Source: Glycomyces arizonensis DSM 44726
GTDB taxonomy: Bacteria > Actinomycetota > Actinomycetes > Mycobacteriales > Micromonosporaceae
Direction of reading: 5' to 3'
Assembly: GCF_000482705.1 (NCBI RefSeq)
Contig: NZ_AXWO01000001.1
Span: 186,001 to 250,000 of the forward strand
Length of the DNA stretch: 64,000 bases
The notes beneath the pieces were generated by a model. That model had not been told where the DNA came from and searched no databases. It was given only the letters and a program-made list of their open reading frames with translations. Shown here in pieces: positions 1-8,087 of the stretch; position 1 is the first letter of the stretch, and each line of letters begins with the position of its first letter. A program made the translations under genes and the position numbers.

Positions 1-545
1 CCAAGGCCCGTCCCCCGGCCAAGCCGCCGCTCACCGCGAAGGAAGCGAGGCAGCAGGCGAAGTCGTCCAAGCTCAGCCCCGAGCAGAAGAAGCAGGCCAA
101 GGACGACGTGCGCCGCGAGCGCGCCCGGATCGCCGAGGGCCAGTGGAAGGGCGACCCGCTCTACGACAAGTACCACCTGCCGCGCGACCGCGGCCCCGAG
201 CGCCTGCTCGTGCGCGACATCGTCGACTCGCGGCGCACCGTCGCCCAGTACTTCTTCGCGTTCACCATGGTCCTGCTGCTGGCCACGAACATCTTCCTGA
301 ACGCCGTCGGCATCCTCATGCTGGTGTGGGTGGCCATGATGGCCGGCCTCGTCCTGGACTCGTACTTCCTGTGCCGCAAGGTCCGCAAGCTGGTGTGGAA
401 GCGGTTCCCGAACACGAAGCAGCGCAAGGGCGGCCTGTACTGGTACGCGATTCAGCGGTCGATCATGTTCCGCTCGATGCGCACCCCGAAGCCGCGCATG
501 AGCTACAAGGCCACCGAGGACGACCTGGGCCAGGTCGTCAGGTAG
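1..545 (+). CDS. DUF3043 family membrane protein, 5' end outside the window
   Basis: The frame is open from base 3 and has no convincing start in the window, so the N-terminus is missing. What is visible starts with a basic Lys/Gln/Pro-rich stretch, then the family-like segment YDKYHLPRDRGPERLLVRD, then two hydrophobic helices (around FFAFTMVLLLATNIFL and ILMLVWVAMMAGLVLD), then a basic cytoplasmic tail. This matches DUF3043, a small two-helix membrane family found in actinobacteria with no known function. The start of the family member lies upstream of base 1. The GTG at 108 would cut off the conserved basic region and is unlikely to be the real start. Confidence 0.8.
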   Translation, partial: KARPPAKPPLTAKEARQQAKSSKLSPEQKKQAKDDVRRERARIAEGQWKGDPLYDKYHLPRDRGPERLLVRDIVDSRRTVAQYFFAFTMVLLLATNIFLNAVGILMLVWVAMMAGLVLDSYFLCRKVRKLVWKRFPNTKQRKGGLYWYAIQRSIMFRSMRTPKPRMSYKATEDDLGQVVR

Positions 546-673
546 CGCTCGGGCACGATCCGAGACAGCGCCCCTGCGAGTCACCGGGACCGGGCGTCTT
601 CGCCACTCGCCTCCGGGTCCCCGATGGCTTAATCTGAATGTCGTAACCCTCAGTTACCGGGAAAGAAGTCAAC

Positions 674-1756
674 GTGGTGGATGTCGCGGCGGACTTGCGT
701 GCCGGGCTGGTCCGCGCCCTCGGACCCCTCGACCGCGCCACACTGCGCCACGCCATCGCCGACACCGTCGGCCTCCAGCAGATCCGCGAGCAGGCCGGCC
801 AGCGGCTCGCCCGCCACGGCGGCGAGGCCGACCAGTCGCGGCTGCTCGGCGTCCGGGCCGTCACCATGCGGGTGCTCGGCGACTTCGACGGCGCCGAGGC
901 GGACGCCGCCGCCGCGGTCAAGTACGCCGAGGCCGTCGGCGCGGACCTCCTGCTCGCCCCCGCCCGGGCCCGATTGGGCCAGGTCTTCCGCGTCCAGGGC
1001 CGCTACGCCGAGGCCGACCAGCTGTTCGCGCTGGCCGAGGCCGGGGAGCTCCCCCGCACGCTGACCGGAGCGGTGCGCGCCTACGCCGCGCTGTCGTGCC
1101 TCTCGCAGGGCCGCGTCACCGAGGGCCTCATCCACCTCCAGCGGGCCAGCGAGCAGAACCCGCACGGCTTCGTCATGCAGATCGTCGAGACGGCGCTCGG
1201 TCTGGCCGAGGAGCTGGCCGCGAAGGGCGGCTTCGGGCCGGGGCCGCGCGGGTGGCCCGAGCGGGCCGGGCATCCGGCGCCCGACCGCTACCAGGACCAG
1301 CAGACCGGGCGGTGGGGCTACCTCGGGCCGAACGGGCGGCCGGTGGTCAAGGCGGCGTTCAGCCAGGCCGGGGACTTCCGCGGCGGCGTGGCCGCGGTCT
1401 GCCAGGCCGACTGGGGCGCCATCGACAAGCAGGGCACCGTCGTCGTGCCCATGCTCTACAGCTCCCTCGACACGCCTACTGTGGACGGCCGCACGGTGAC
1501 CGGTTTCGTCGGCGGCGTGGCCGTCGCCGCCCAGCGCGGGCGCTCGGGCGTCGTCCACCGCTCCGGGCGCGTGGTCGTGGCGCCGCGCTACCAGCACATC
1601 GCCGTCCACCCGGCGGGGTTCCTCGTCTCCATGGACGGCTACACGTGGGGCACGCTCGGGCTCGACGGCACCGAGCTCATACCGCCCAGAGTAGACCGAG
1701 CCGAGGCGGTCCGGACCCTGGACGCGGCCGTGTCGATCGACGACGGACCGCTGTAG
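674..1756 (+). CDS. TPR and WG-repeat protein
   Basis: A 360-residue soluble protein. Residues 1 to about 180 are helical and Ala-rich with tetratricopeptide-like spacing (for example LGDFDGAEADAAAAVKYAEA). From about residue 205 there are WG/KWG-type beta repeats: GRWGYLGPNGRPVVKAAF, DWGAIDKQGTVVVPM and TWGTLGLDGTELIPP. No catalytic motif is visible. Both modules are usually interaction scaffolds, so a binding role is inferred. The GTG at 674 is preferred because GGGAAAG lies about 8 bases upstream and the conserved frame begins there. It stands alone, ahead of a separately promoted reductase. A large antisense frame over it is a GC-skew shadow. Confidence 0.75.
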   Translation: MVDVAADLRAGLVRALGPLDRATLRHAIADTVGLQQIREQAGQRLARHGGEADQSRLLGVRAVTMRVLGDFDGAEADAAAAVKYAEAVGADLLLAPARARLGQVFRVQGRYAEADQLFALAEAGELPRTLTGAVRAYAALSCLSQGRVTEGLIHLQRASEQNPHGFVMQIVETALGLAEELAAKGGFGPGPRGWPERAGHPAPDRYQDQQTGRWGYLGPNGRPVVKAAFSQAGDFRGGVAAVCQADWGAIDKQGTVVVPMLYSSLDTPTVDGRTVTGFVGGVAVAAQRGRSGVVHRSGRVVVAPRYQHIAVHPAGFLVSMDGYTWGTLGLDGTELIPPRVDRAEAVRTLDAAVSIDDGPL

Positions 1757-1793
1757 AGCAGGCGCTTTCTACAACCCTGTGATTTTCGTTTCG

Positions 1794-1821
1794 TTGACAC
1801 TAGCCGAGCGGCCGGTAGGCT
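1794..1821 (+). promoter_or_regulatory. Promoter of the aldo/keto reductase, probably giving a leaderless mRNA
   Basis: TTGACA at 1794-1799 and TAGGCT at 1816-1821 are separated by 16 bases. Transcription would begin about 7 bases past the -10 box, which is the ATG at 1829. No Shine-Dalgarno sequence precedes that ATG, consistent with a leaderless transcript. Confidence 0.6.
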
Positions 1822-1828
1822 CATCGGC

Positions 1829-2824
1829 ATGGAGTTTCGTCATCTCGGCCGTTCCGGCCTCGTTATTTCTGAAATGGTCTACGGCAACTGGATCACCCAC
1901 GGCGGACAGGTCGAGGAGGACGCCGCGATCGCGTGCGTCCAGGCCGCGCTCGACGAAGGCATCACCACCTTCGACACCGCCGACGCCTACATCCACGGCG
2001 CCGCCGAAGAGGTCCTCGGACGCGCCCTCAAGAGCGAGCGCCGCGACGGCCTGGAGATCTTCACCAAGGTCTACTGGCCGATGGGCGAGGGCAGGAACGA
2101 CCGCGGCCTGGGCGCCAAGCACATCAAGGAGTCGATCGACAACTCCCTGGCGCGGCTCCAGACCGACCGGGTCGAGCTCTACCAGGCCCACCGCTACGAC
2201 CACGAGACGCCGCTCGAGGAGACCATGCAGGCCTTCGCCGACGTCGTGCACGCCGGCAAGGCCCACTACATCGGCGTCAGCGAGTGGACCGCCGACCAGA
2301 TCAGGCGCGCCCACGCCTATGCGAAGGACCTGAAGATCCAGCTGGTCTCCAGCCAGCCGCAGTACTCGCCGCTGTGGCGGGTCATCGAGGACGAGGTCAT
2401 CCCGGCCTGCGAGGAGCTGGGCATCGGCCAGATCGTGTGGTCCCCGCTCGCCGGCGGCGTCCTGACCGGCAAGTACAAGCCCGGCCAGGGCGCGCCCGAG
2501 GGTTCGCGCGGCGCCGACCCCAAGTTCGGGCACTTCGTCTCCGGCTGGCTGGAGGACGACGTGCTCGAGCGCGTCCAGCAGCTCGTCCCGGTCGCCGAGG
2601 AGGCGGGCCTGACCCTCGCGCAGCTGTCGCTGGCGTGGGTGCTCCAGCAGCCGAACGTCTCGGCCGCGATCATCGGCGCCACCCGCCCCGAGCAGGTCAA
2701 GAGCAACGTCAAGGCCGTCGGCGTCAGGCTCGACGCCGAGGTCTACGACAAGGTCAACGAGATTCTCGACCCGGTCTCGGTCAAGGACCCGAACAAGACG
2801 CAGAGCCCGAAGCCGCGCCCGTAA
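1829..2824 (+). CDS. Aldo/keto reductase
   Basis: A 331-residue NADPH-dependent reductase of the aldo/keto reductase superfamily, closest in look to the voltage-gated K+ channel beta-subunit/YghZ-like group (MEFRHLGRSGLVISEMVYG start). The catalytic tetrad is complete: Asp49 and Tyr54 in FDTADAYIHG, Lys80 in IFTKVYW, and His121 in LYQAHRYDH. The C-terminal cofactor-binding loop AAIIGATRPEQVKSN is present. The length is normal for the family. The substrate cannot be told from the sequence. It is monocistronic, faces the convergent miaA gene 25 bases away, and appears to be leaderless. Confidence 0.88.
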   Translation: MEFRHLGRSGLVISEMVYGNWITHGGQVEEDAAIACVQAALDEGITTFDTADAYIHGAAEEVLGRALKSERRDGLEIFTKVYWPMGEGRNDRGLGAKHIKESIDNSLARLQTDRVELYQAHRYDHETPLEETMQAFADVVHAGKAHYIGVSEWTADQIRRAHAYAKDLKIQLVSSQPQYSPLWRVIEDEVIPACEELGIGQIVWSPLAGGVLTGKYKPGQGAPEGSRGADPKFGHFVSGWLEDDVLERVQQLVPVAEEAGLTLAQLSLAWVLQQPNVSAAIIGATRPEQVKSNVKAVGVRLDAEVYDKVNEILDPVSVKDPNKTQSPKPRP

Positions 2825-2849
2825 GGGACCGCACTGGCGGCGGCCGGAT

Positions 2850-3815
2850 TCAGGCGTTCCTGTCCGCCGCCATCCCCGAGCGGGCGAGCGCGCTCGCCCG
2901 CTCCAGCAGCTCGGGATCGGCCGCATCGAGCCATTCGATGCGGCCGTCTCTTTTGAACCAGGAGCGCTGGCGGCGCACGAACCGGCGGGTGCCCTGCACG
3001 GTGCGGCGGAAGGCCTCGTCCTCGTCGTATTCCCCTCCGAGGAAGGCGAGCACCTGCTGGTAGCCGAGCGCGCGGGAGGCGGTGCGGCCCTCGCGCAGCC
3101 CCTCGGCCTCCAGGCGGCGGACCTCGTCGACGAGCCCGGCGTCCCACATGGCCGCCACGCGGCGCTCGATGCGCTCGTCGAGCACCTCGGTGTCGAGGTC
3201 GACGCCGATGCGCACCGCTTCGTAGTGGGCCTTCGGCTCGGGCAGTGAGGCGGTGAACGAGCCGGTGAGCTCGACGACCTCCAGCGCGCGCACCAGGCGC
3301 CGCCCGTTCGAGGGCAGGATCGCCTCGGCCGCGGCCGGGTCGGCCTCGCGCAGCCGGTGCCACAGCGCGGCCGGGCCCTCGCGCTCCAGCTCGGCCTCCA
3401 GGCGGGCCCTGACCGCGGGGTCGGTGCCGGGGAAGTCCATCGCGTCGAGCGCGGCCTGCACGTACAGCCCCGAGCCGCCCACGAGCAGTGGGGCCTTGCC
3501 GCGGGCGGCGATGCCGTCGATCGCGGCCCGGGCGAGCGAGCGGTAGCGGACGACGTCGGCGGCCTCGGTGACGTCGAGGACGTCGAAGACGTGATGAGGA
3601 ATCCCGTCCCGCTCGGCCTCGGTGATCTTGGCGGTGCCGATGTCCATCCCGCGGTACAGCTGCATCGAGTCGGCGTTGACCACCTCTGCGGACAGCTTGC
3701 GGGCCAGCGCGACCGACAGCGCGGTCTTCCCGGCCGCGGTAGGGCCTACCACCGCGATCACCGTCGGCTGTAGGGTGGAGGTGCCGCCGCCCCCATGGTC
3801 GGTCCTACGGGCCAT
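2850..3815 (-). CDS. miaA: tRNA dimethylallyltransferase MiaA
   Basis: A 321-residue enzyme that transfers the dimethylallyl group to N6 of A37 in tRNAs reading UNN codons. Visible signatures are the P-loop GPTAAGKT, the DSMQLYRGMDIGTAK segment that holds the catalytic Asp, the PHHVFDVLD motif, GGSGLYVQA, and the late ALGYQQVLAFL and TRRFVRRQRSWFKRD motifs. The ATG at 3815 adds about 18 residues before the P-loop; a GTG just before VIAVVGP is a possible alternative start. Its partner in the same modification, miaB, lies on the same strand but 7.5 kb away, with a DUF349 gene, an exporter and a toxin-antitoxin module between them. Confidence 0.93.
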   Translation of the reverse strand: MARRTDHGGGGTSTLQPTVIAVVGPTAAGKTALSVALARKLSAEVVNADSMQLYRGMDIGTAKITEAERDGIPHHVFDVLDVTEAADVVRYRSLARAAIDGIAARGKAPLLVGGSGLYVQAALDAMDFPGTDPAVRARLEAELEREGPAALWHRLREADPAAAEAILPSNGRRLVRALEVVELTGSFTASLPEPKAHYEAVRIGVDLDTEVLDERIERRVAAMWDAGLVDEVRRLEAEGLREGRTASRALGYQQVLAFLGGEYDEDEAFRRTVQGTRRFVRRQRSWFKRDGRIEWLDAADPELLERASALARSGMAADRNA

Positions 3816-4013
3816 AACGTCGCACCGTCAACTGAATACCCCTTCGGTTCGTGTGGGCAGGCAGGCGCGCCTGACCCGTTGTCCGCCGGACCGCGCGGTT
3901 TGGCACCGTTCGTCCTTTCAGGCGGACGGCCCCGGCTGGCAGCGACCCGGCAACCACCGTAAGGTACGGGAAGTACGTCCCTTAGTTCGTGTGAAGGATT
4001 TGAGATTACCGCG

Positions 4014-5231
4014 ATGAGTGACCTCGGAGACTGGACCCGCTTCGGCCGCATCGACGCCGATGGCACGGTCTACGTGAAAACCTCCTCCGGCGAGCGCGCG
4101 GTCGGCTCTTGGCAGGCCGGCTCCACCGACGAGGGGCTCGCGCACTTCGCGCGCAAGTACGCCGACCTGGTGGTCGAAGTCGATCTCATCGCGGCGCGGG
4201 TGAACTCGGACTCGGCCGACGTGGAGCAGGCCGCGGCGCAGCTGCGCAAGCTCCGCGAGAGCCTGGACACCGCCGCCGTCGTCGGCGACGTCGACGCGCT
4301 CGGCGCCCGGCTCGACGAGCTGTCCAAGCACACCGAGGACCGCGTCGGCGAGTTCAAGGCCGCCAAGGACGCCGAGCGGGCCGAGGCGGTCGCCGCCAAG
4401 GAGGCGCTCGTGGCCGAGGCCGAGGAGCTGGCCAAGCGCGACAGCCACTGGAAGGCCTCGGGGCAGCGGTTCGGCGAGATGGTCGAGGAGTGGAAGTCGA
4501 TCCACGGGGTCGACCGCAAGACCGACCAGAAGCTGTGGCGCCGGTTCTCGGCCGCCCGCGACACGTTCACCAGGCACCGCGGCGCCTACTTCTCGCAGCT
4601 CGACGCCGAGCGCAAGGTGATCGCCGCCAAGAAGGAAGAGCTCATCGCCGCCGCCGAGGAGCTGTCGACCTCGACCGACTGGGGTCCGACGGCCGACCGG
4701 CTCAAGGGGCTCATGGCCGAGTGGAAAGAGGCCGGGCGGCTCGCGCCCGACGCCGAGCAGAAGGCCTGGAAGCGGTTCAGGGCCGCCCAGGACGTATTCT
4801 TCAACGCCCGCTCGGAGGTCTTCTCGGCCCGCGACGCGGAGCTGGAGGCCAACCAGGCCGCCAAGGAGGAGCTGCTCAAGCGCGCCGAGGCGCTCGACAT
4901 CGCCGCCGACCCGAAGGCCGCGCAGGCCGCGTTCCGGGAGATCCAGGGCAGCTGGCACGACACCGGCGCCGTCCCGCGCAAGAACCAGGCGAAGCTCCAG
5001 CGGCGGCTGCGAGTCGTCGAGGACAAGCTGCGCGAGGCGCTGGACACGGCGTGGCGCAAGGTCCCCGTCGAGGAGAACCCGCTGCTGCTGCAGATGAAGC
5101 AGCAGGTGGCCGAGGCCGAGGAGAAGCTCGAGCGGGCCAAGGCCGACGGCAATGCGGGCCGCATCAAGAAGGCCGAGGCGGACCTGGCGGGCAAGAAGCA
5201 GTTCTTGCAGCTGGCCGAGGGCTCGAAGTAA
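4014..5231 (+). CDS. DUF349 domain protein
   Basis: A 405-residue charged, almost entirely helical protein. After a short N-terminal beta part (FGRIDADGTVYVKT) and a coiled-coil stretch to about residue 120, several DUF349 repeats follow. They are recognised by their W...W/F...F pattern, for example HWKASGQRFGEMVEEWKSI and DWGPTADRLKGLMAEWKEA, with K-x-W-K-R-F-x-A-A-x-D repeated after each. The family is widespread in actinobacteria and has no settled biochemical function. The ATG at 4014 has GAAGGA about 15 bases upstream. Transcription is divergent from miaA across a 198-base gap, and a good intrinsic terminator follows. Confidence 0.85.
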   Translation: MSDLGDWTRFGRIDADGTVYVKTSSGERAVGSWQAGSTDEGLAHFARKYADLVVEVDLIAARVNSDSADVEQAAAQLRKLRESLDTAAVVGDVDALGARLDELSKHTEDRVGEFKAAKDAERAEAVAAKEALVAEAEELAKRDSHWKASGQRFGEMVEEWKSIHGVDRKTDQKLWRRFSAARDTFTRHRGAYFSQLDAERKVIAAKKEELIAAAEELSTSTDWGPTADRLKGLMAEWKEAGRLAPDAEQKAWKRFRAAQDVFFNARSEVFSARDAELEANQAAKEELLKRAEALDIAADPKAAQAAFREIQGSWHDTGAVPRKNQAKLQRRLRVVEDKLREALDTAWRKVPVEENPLLLQMKQQVAEAEEKLERAKADGNAGRIKKAEADLAGKKQFLQLAEGSK

Positions 5232-5278
5232 TTCGCGGTCGATCGTTCCCCGGAAATCTGGATAATAGAAGACCTACG

Positions 5279-5310
5279 ACGGCGTGGACTGTACCGGTTC
5301 ACGCCGTTTT
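5279..5310 (+). terminator. Intrinsic terminator after the DUF349 gene
   Basis: ACGGCGTG at 5279-5286 pairs with CACGCCGT at 5300-5307, followed directly by TTTT. It lies 48 bases behind the stop codon of the DUF349 gene. Confidence 0.7.
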
Positions 5311-5336
5311 CACCGTGAGGGACAATACTCACGGTG
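5311..5336. promoter_or_regulatory. Perfect 9-bp inverted repeat upstream of the tyrosine phosphatase gene
   Basis: CACCGTGAG at 5311-5319 and CTCACGGTG at 5328-5336 flank the 8-base spacer GGACAATA. The spacer looks like a -10 region. The position, 65 bases before the phosphatase ATG and just past the previous terminator, fits an operator over the promoter. The regulator is not known. Confidence 0.45.
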
Positions 5337-5400
5337 ACATCGCGCGGACCGGCGCGACACGTCCCCGGGCGTGACACCCCGCCGACAGGAAGGCAGCCGT

Positions 5401-6144
5401 ATGACCTTGGAAACCCTCCCGCAGCAGTTCCTCCCCACCGAGCAGGTCTTCAACCTCCGCGACCTCGGCGGCCTCGACGCCGCAGGCGGCAAGAAGGTGA
5501 GGAGCGGCCGGGTCTTCCGCTCCGACAACTTCGGCCAGGCCACCGAGGCCGACATCGACTACGTCGTGAACGAGCTGGGCGTGCGCCACGTCATCGACCT
5601 GCGCCGCCCCGCCGAGCTGGAGCAGACCGGCCGCTTCCCCGAGACCGAGGGCGTCACGTTCCACCACTTCGAGCTGCTCCACATCGCCTGGGAGTCGGTC
5701 GAGCTCCAGGTGTACAACGACTCTCCGCAGGAGGAGATCGTCACGTTCCTGCGGCAGCGCTACTCGGGCATGATGGAGGCCGGCTACCGGGCCATCCGCG
5801 ACTCGCTCGAGGTGATCGCCCTGGGCGAGCCGGTGGTCTTCCACTGCATGGCCGGCAAGGACCGCACCGGGATCATCGCGGCGCTCCTGCTCTCGCTCCT
5901 CGGGGTCGACGAGGAGGACATCGCCGCCGACTACGAGCTGTCCAACGTGGGCATCACGCGGTGGCGGGCGTGGCGCGACGCCAACGTCGGCAAGCCCACC
6001 GTCGACCGCGGCCTGCGCACCCCCGCCGAGGCCATGCGCGAGACCCTCGACGAGATGAACGCGCGGTTCGGGTCCCTCGGCGCCTACGCCAGGGCGATCG
6101 GCTTCGACAAGGCCGACCGGCTCCGCGAGCTGCTCCTGGAGTAG
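5401..6144 (+). CDS. Tyrosine-protein phosphatase (PtpB/DSP-like)
   Basis: A 247-residue protein with the phosphatase loop HCMAGKDRTG (the C-x5-R signature with the catalytic Cys and Arg). It carries the N-terminal FNLRDLGG and RVFRSDNFG motifs typical of the PtpB-like tyrosine/serine phosphatase family, which dephosphorylate proteins or phosphoinositides. No signal peptide is seen. The ATG at 5401 is chosen because AGGAAGG lies 7 bases upstream; an in-frame GTG at 5371 lacks one. It stands between two terminator or palindrome regions and appears to be transcribed alone. The substrate is unknown. Confidence 0.88.
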   Translation: MTLETLPQQFLPTEQVFNLRDLGGLDAAGGKKVRSGRVFRSDNFGQATEADIDYVVNELGVRHVIDLRRPAELEQTGRFPETEGVTFHHFELLHIAWESVELQVYNDSPQEEIVTFLRQRYSGMMEAGYRAIRDSLEVIALGEPVVFHCMAGKDRTGIIAALLLSLLGVDEEDIAADYELSNVGITRWRAWRDANVGKPTVDRGLRTPAEAMRETLDEMNARFGSLGAYARAIGFDKADRLRELLLE

Positions 6145-6224
6145 CCGCGCGGACACCTCCGGTCATCGAAGAGCGTCGAATCCGATGACCGGGACCCCAA
6201 CGTGACCCACTTCTCACCGAACAA

Positions 6225-6240
6225 CTAGCCGCGCGGCTAG
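6225..6240. promoter_or_regulatory. 16-bp perfect palindrome upstream of the ABC exporter
   Basis: CTAGCCGCGCGGCTAG is its own reverse complement. It sits 20 bases upstream of a longer palindrome over the exporter promoter. It could be a second operator site or the hairpin of a terminator for the phosphatase gene, though no T run follows. Confidence 0.45.
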
Positions 6241-6248
6241 AAAATCGC

Positions 6249-6286
6249 TTGCCGCTGGTCACCCGGCCACCGTACGGTGGCCGGGT
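6249..6286 (+). promoter_or_regulatory. Exporter promoter embedded in a 26-bp perfect palindrome
   Basis: TTGCCG at 6249-6254 and TACGGT at 6273-6278, 18 bases apart, would start transcription at about 6285, the GTG start codon. The -10 box lies at the centre of a perfect 26-bp palindrome at 6261-6286 (half-site ACCCGGCCACCGT). A dimeric repressor bound there would block the promoter directly. No regulator gene is adjacent. Confidence 0.5.
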
Positions 6287-8087
6287 GGGTTCAGTGCGCA
6301 TCACATCTCCAAAGCAGTCCGATACCGGCGATCCGAGCGATCGCCGGTCCCCTCTGGCGAACCTGTGGAGGATGCGGCAGTACCTCCACTCCTACCGCTT
6401 CCGTCTCGGAGCACTATGGACGATGGTGCTCCTCAACATCGGCGCGGGACTCTCCGTCCCGCCGCTGGTCGGCGCCGCGATCGACGGCCCCATCACCGAC
6501 GGCGACCTCGGCGCGCTGTGGGGCTTCATCGCCGCCATCGCCGCGGTCGGCACCCTCGACGCCCTGCTGAACCTCACCCGGCGCTACTTCCAGACCGCCA
6601 CGGCCATGGCCATCGAGGCCGACATCCGCGACGACATCTACGAGCACCTCCAGCGCCTCCACACCGGCTTCCACGACCGGTGGCAGACCGGCCAGCTCCT
6701 CGCGCGCGTCACCGTCGACCTCGGCATGGTCCGCCGCTTCTTCGCCGGCGGCCTGGTCTTCGCCATCACCTCCACCGGGATGATCACCATCATCATGGTC
6801 CAGCTGTTCTGGATCGAGTGGCGGCTGGCGCTCATCGTCGCCGTCGCGGCCGTGCCGCTGTTCCTCATCGGACGCGACTTCTTCAAGCGCTTCCTGCCGG
6901 CGGCCCGCGCCGAGCAGGACCAGTCCGGCGAGGTCTCCAGCGCCGCCGAGGAGTCGGCCAACGGCATCCGCGCCATCAAGGCGCTCGGACGCGGCCCGCT
7001 CATGGCCGCCCGCTTCGACAAGGAGGCCGACCGCCTGCGCGTGCTCGGCATCCGCAAGAGCGTCATCGCCGCCCGCTCCTGGTCGGCCTTCGGCGCGATC
7101 GCCTCGGCCATGCTCGGCGCCACCCTCGTCACCGGCGCGATCATGGTGGCGAACGGCCAGCTCACCGTCGGGCAGCTGACCGCGTTCATCATGCTCCAGC
7201 TCAACCTGCTGTGGCCGATCGAGGCCGCCGGGTGGGTCATGGCCCACGGCAACGAGGCCATGACCGCCGCCGACCGCATCTACGAGGTGCTCGACACCGA
7301 GCCCGACATCCGCGACCGGCCCGGCGCGCGGGCCGTCGACCGCTCGACCGTCCGCGGCAGGCTGGCCTTCGAGGACGTCAGGTTCGCCTACGACGAGGGC
7401 GGCGAGGTCCTGCGCGGCGTCGACCTCGACGTCAGGCCCGGCGAGACGCTCGCCATCGCCGGCAAGACCGGTTCGGGCAAGACCACCCTGGTCTCCCTGC
7501 CCTCGCGCCTCAACGACCCCACCGGCGGGCGGATCACCCTCGACGGGACCGACATCCGCGACCTCCAGCTGGGGAGCCTGCGGCAGGTCGTCACCACCGC
7601 CTTCGAGGAGGCCACGCTGTTCTCGATGAGCGTGCGGGAGAACCTCGCCCTCGGCAGGCCCGACGCGAGCGAGGAGGACCTGACCGAGGCCGTGCGCGTC
7701 GCTCAGGCCGAGTTCGTGTACGACCTGCCGTACGGGCTCGACACGCGCATCGGCGAGCAGGGACTGTCGCTGTCGGGCGGGCAGCGCCAGCGCCTGGCCC
7801 TGGCGCGCGCGGTCGTGGTGCGCCCGGCCGTGCTGGTGCTCGACGACCCGCTCTCGGCCCTCGACGTCCACACCGAGGAACTGGTCGAGCGGGCCCTGGA
7901 GCAGGTCCTCAAGGACACGACGGCGCTGGTCGTGGTCCACCGGCCCTCGACCGTGGCGCTGGCCGACCGGGTCGCGCTGCTCCACGAGGGACGCATCGCC
8001 GCCGTGGGGCGGCACTCCGAATTGATGGAGACCAGCCCCGCATACGTCGACGTGCTCTCAGCCGAATCCGAGGAGGTCGCGGCATGA
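6285..8087 (+). CDS. ABC exporter half-transporter with degenerate nucleotide site
   Basis: A 600-residue membrane/ATPase fusion: six membrane helices in residues 30-330, then the nucleotide-binding domain. Walker A is GKTGSGKTT (about 393-401), the signature is LSGGQ (about 496), and the H-loop is VVVHRPSTV. Walker B reads VLVLDD, so the catalytic Glu is Asp521, and the Q-loop Gln is replaced (TTAFEEATLF). Both changes are typical of the degenerate half of heterodimeric exporters such as BmrCD or TM287/288. The GTG at 6285 is chosen because the promoter predicts a leaderless message from that base; a TTG at 6249 is also in frame. It overlaps the next gene by ATGA. The substrate is unknown; drugs or lipids are usual. 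Confidence 0.9.
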   Translation: MGSVRITSPKQSDTGDPSDRRSPLANLWRMRQYLHSYRFRLGALWTMVLLNIGAGLSVPPLVGAAIDGPITDGDLGALWGFIAAIAAVGTLDALLNLTRRYFQTATAMAIEADIRDDIYEHLQRLHTGFHDRWQTGQLLARVTVDLGMVRRFFAGGLVFAITSTGMITIIMVQLFWIEWRLALIVAVAAVPLFLIGRDFFKRFLPAARAEQDQSGEVSSAAEESANGIRAIKALGRGPLMAARFDKEADRLRVLGIRKSVIAARSWSAFGAIASAMLGATLVTGAIMVANGQLTVGQLTAFIMLQLNLLWPIEAAGWVMAHGNEAMTAADRIYEVLDTEPDIRDRPGARAVDRSTVRGRLAFEDVRFAYDEGGEVLRGVDLDVRPGETLAIAGKTGSGKTTLVSLPSRLNDPTGGRITLDGTDIRDLQLGSLRQVVTTAFEEATLFSMSVRENLALGRPDASEEDLTEAVRVAQAEFVYDLPYGLDTRIGEQGLSLSGGQRQRLALARAVVVRPAVLVLDDPLSALDVHTEELVERALEQVLKDTTALVVVHRPSTVALADRVALLHEGRIAAVGRHSELMETSPAYVDVLSAESEEVAA

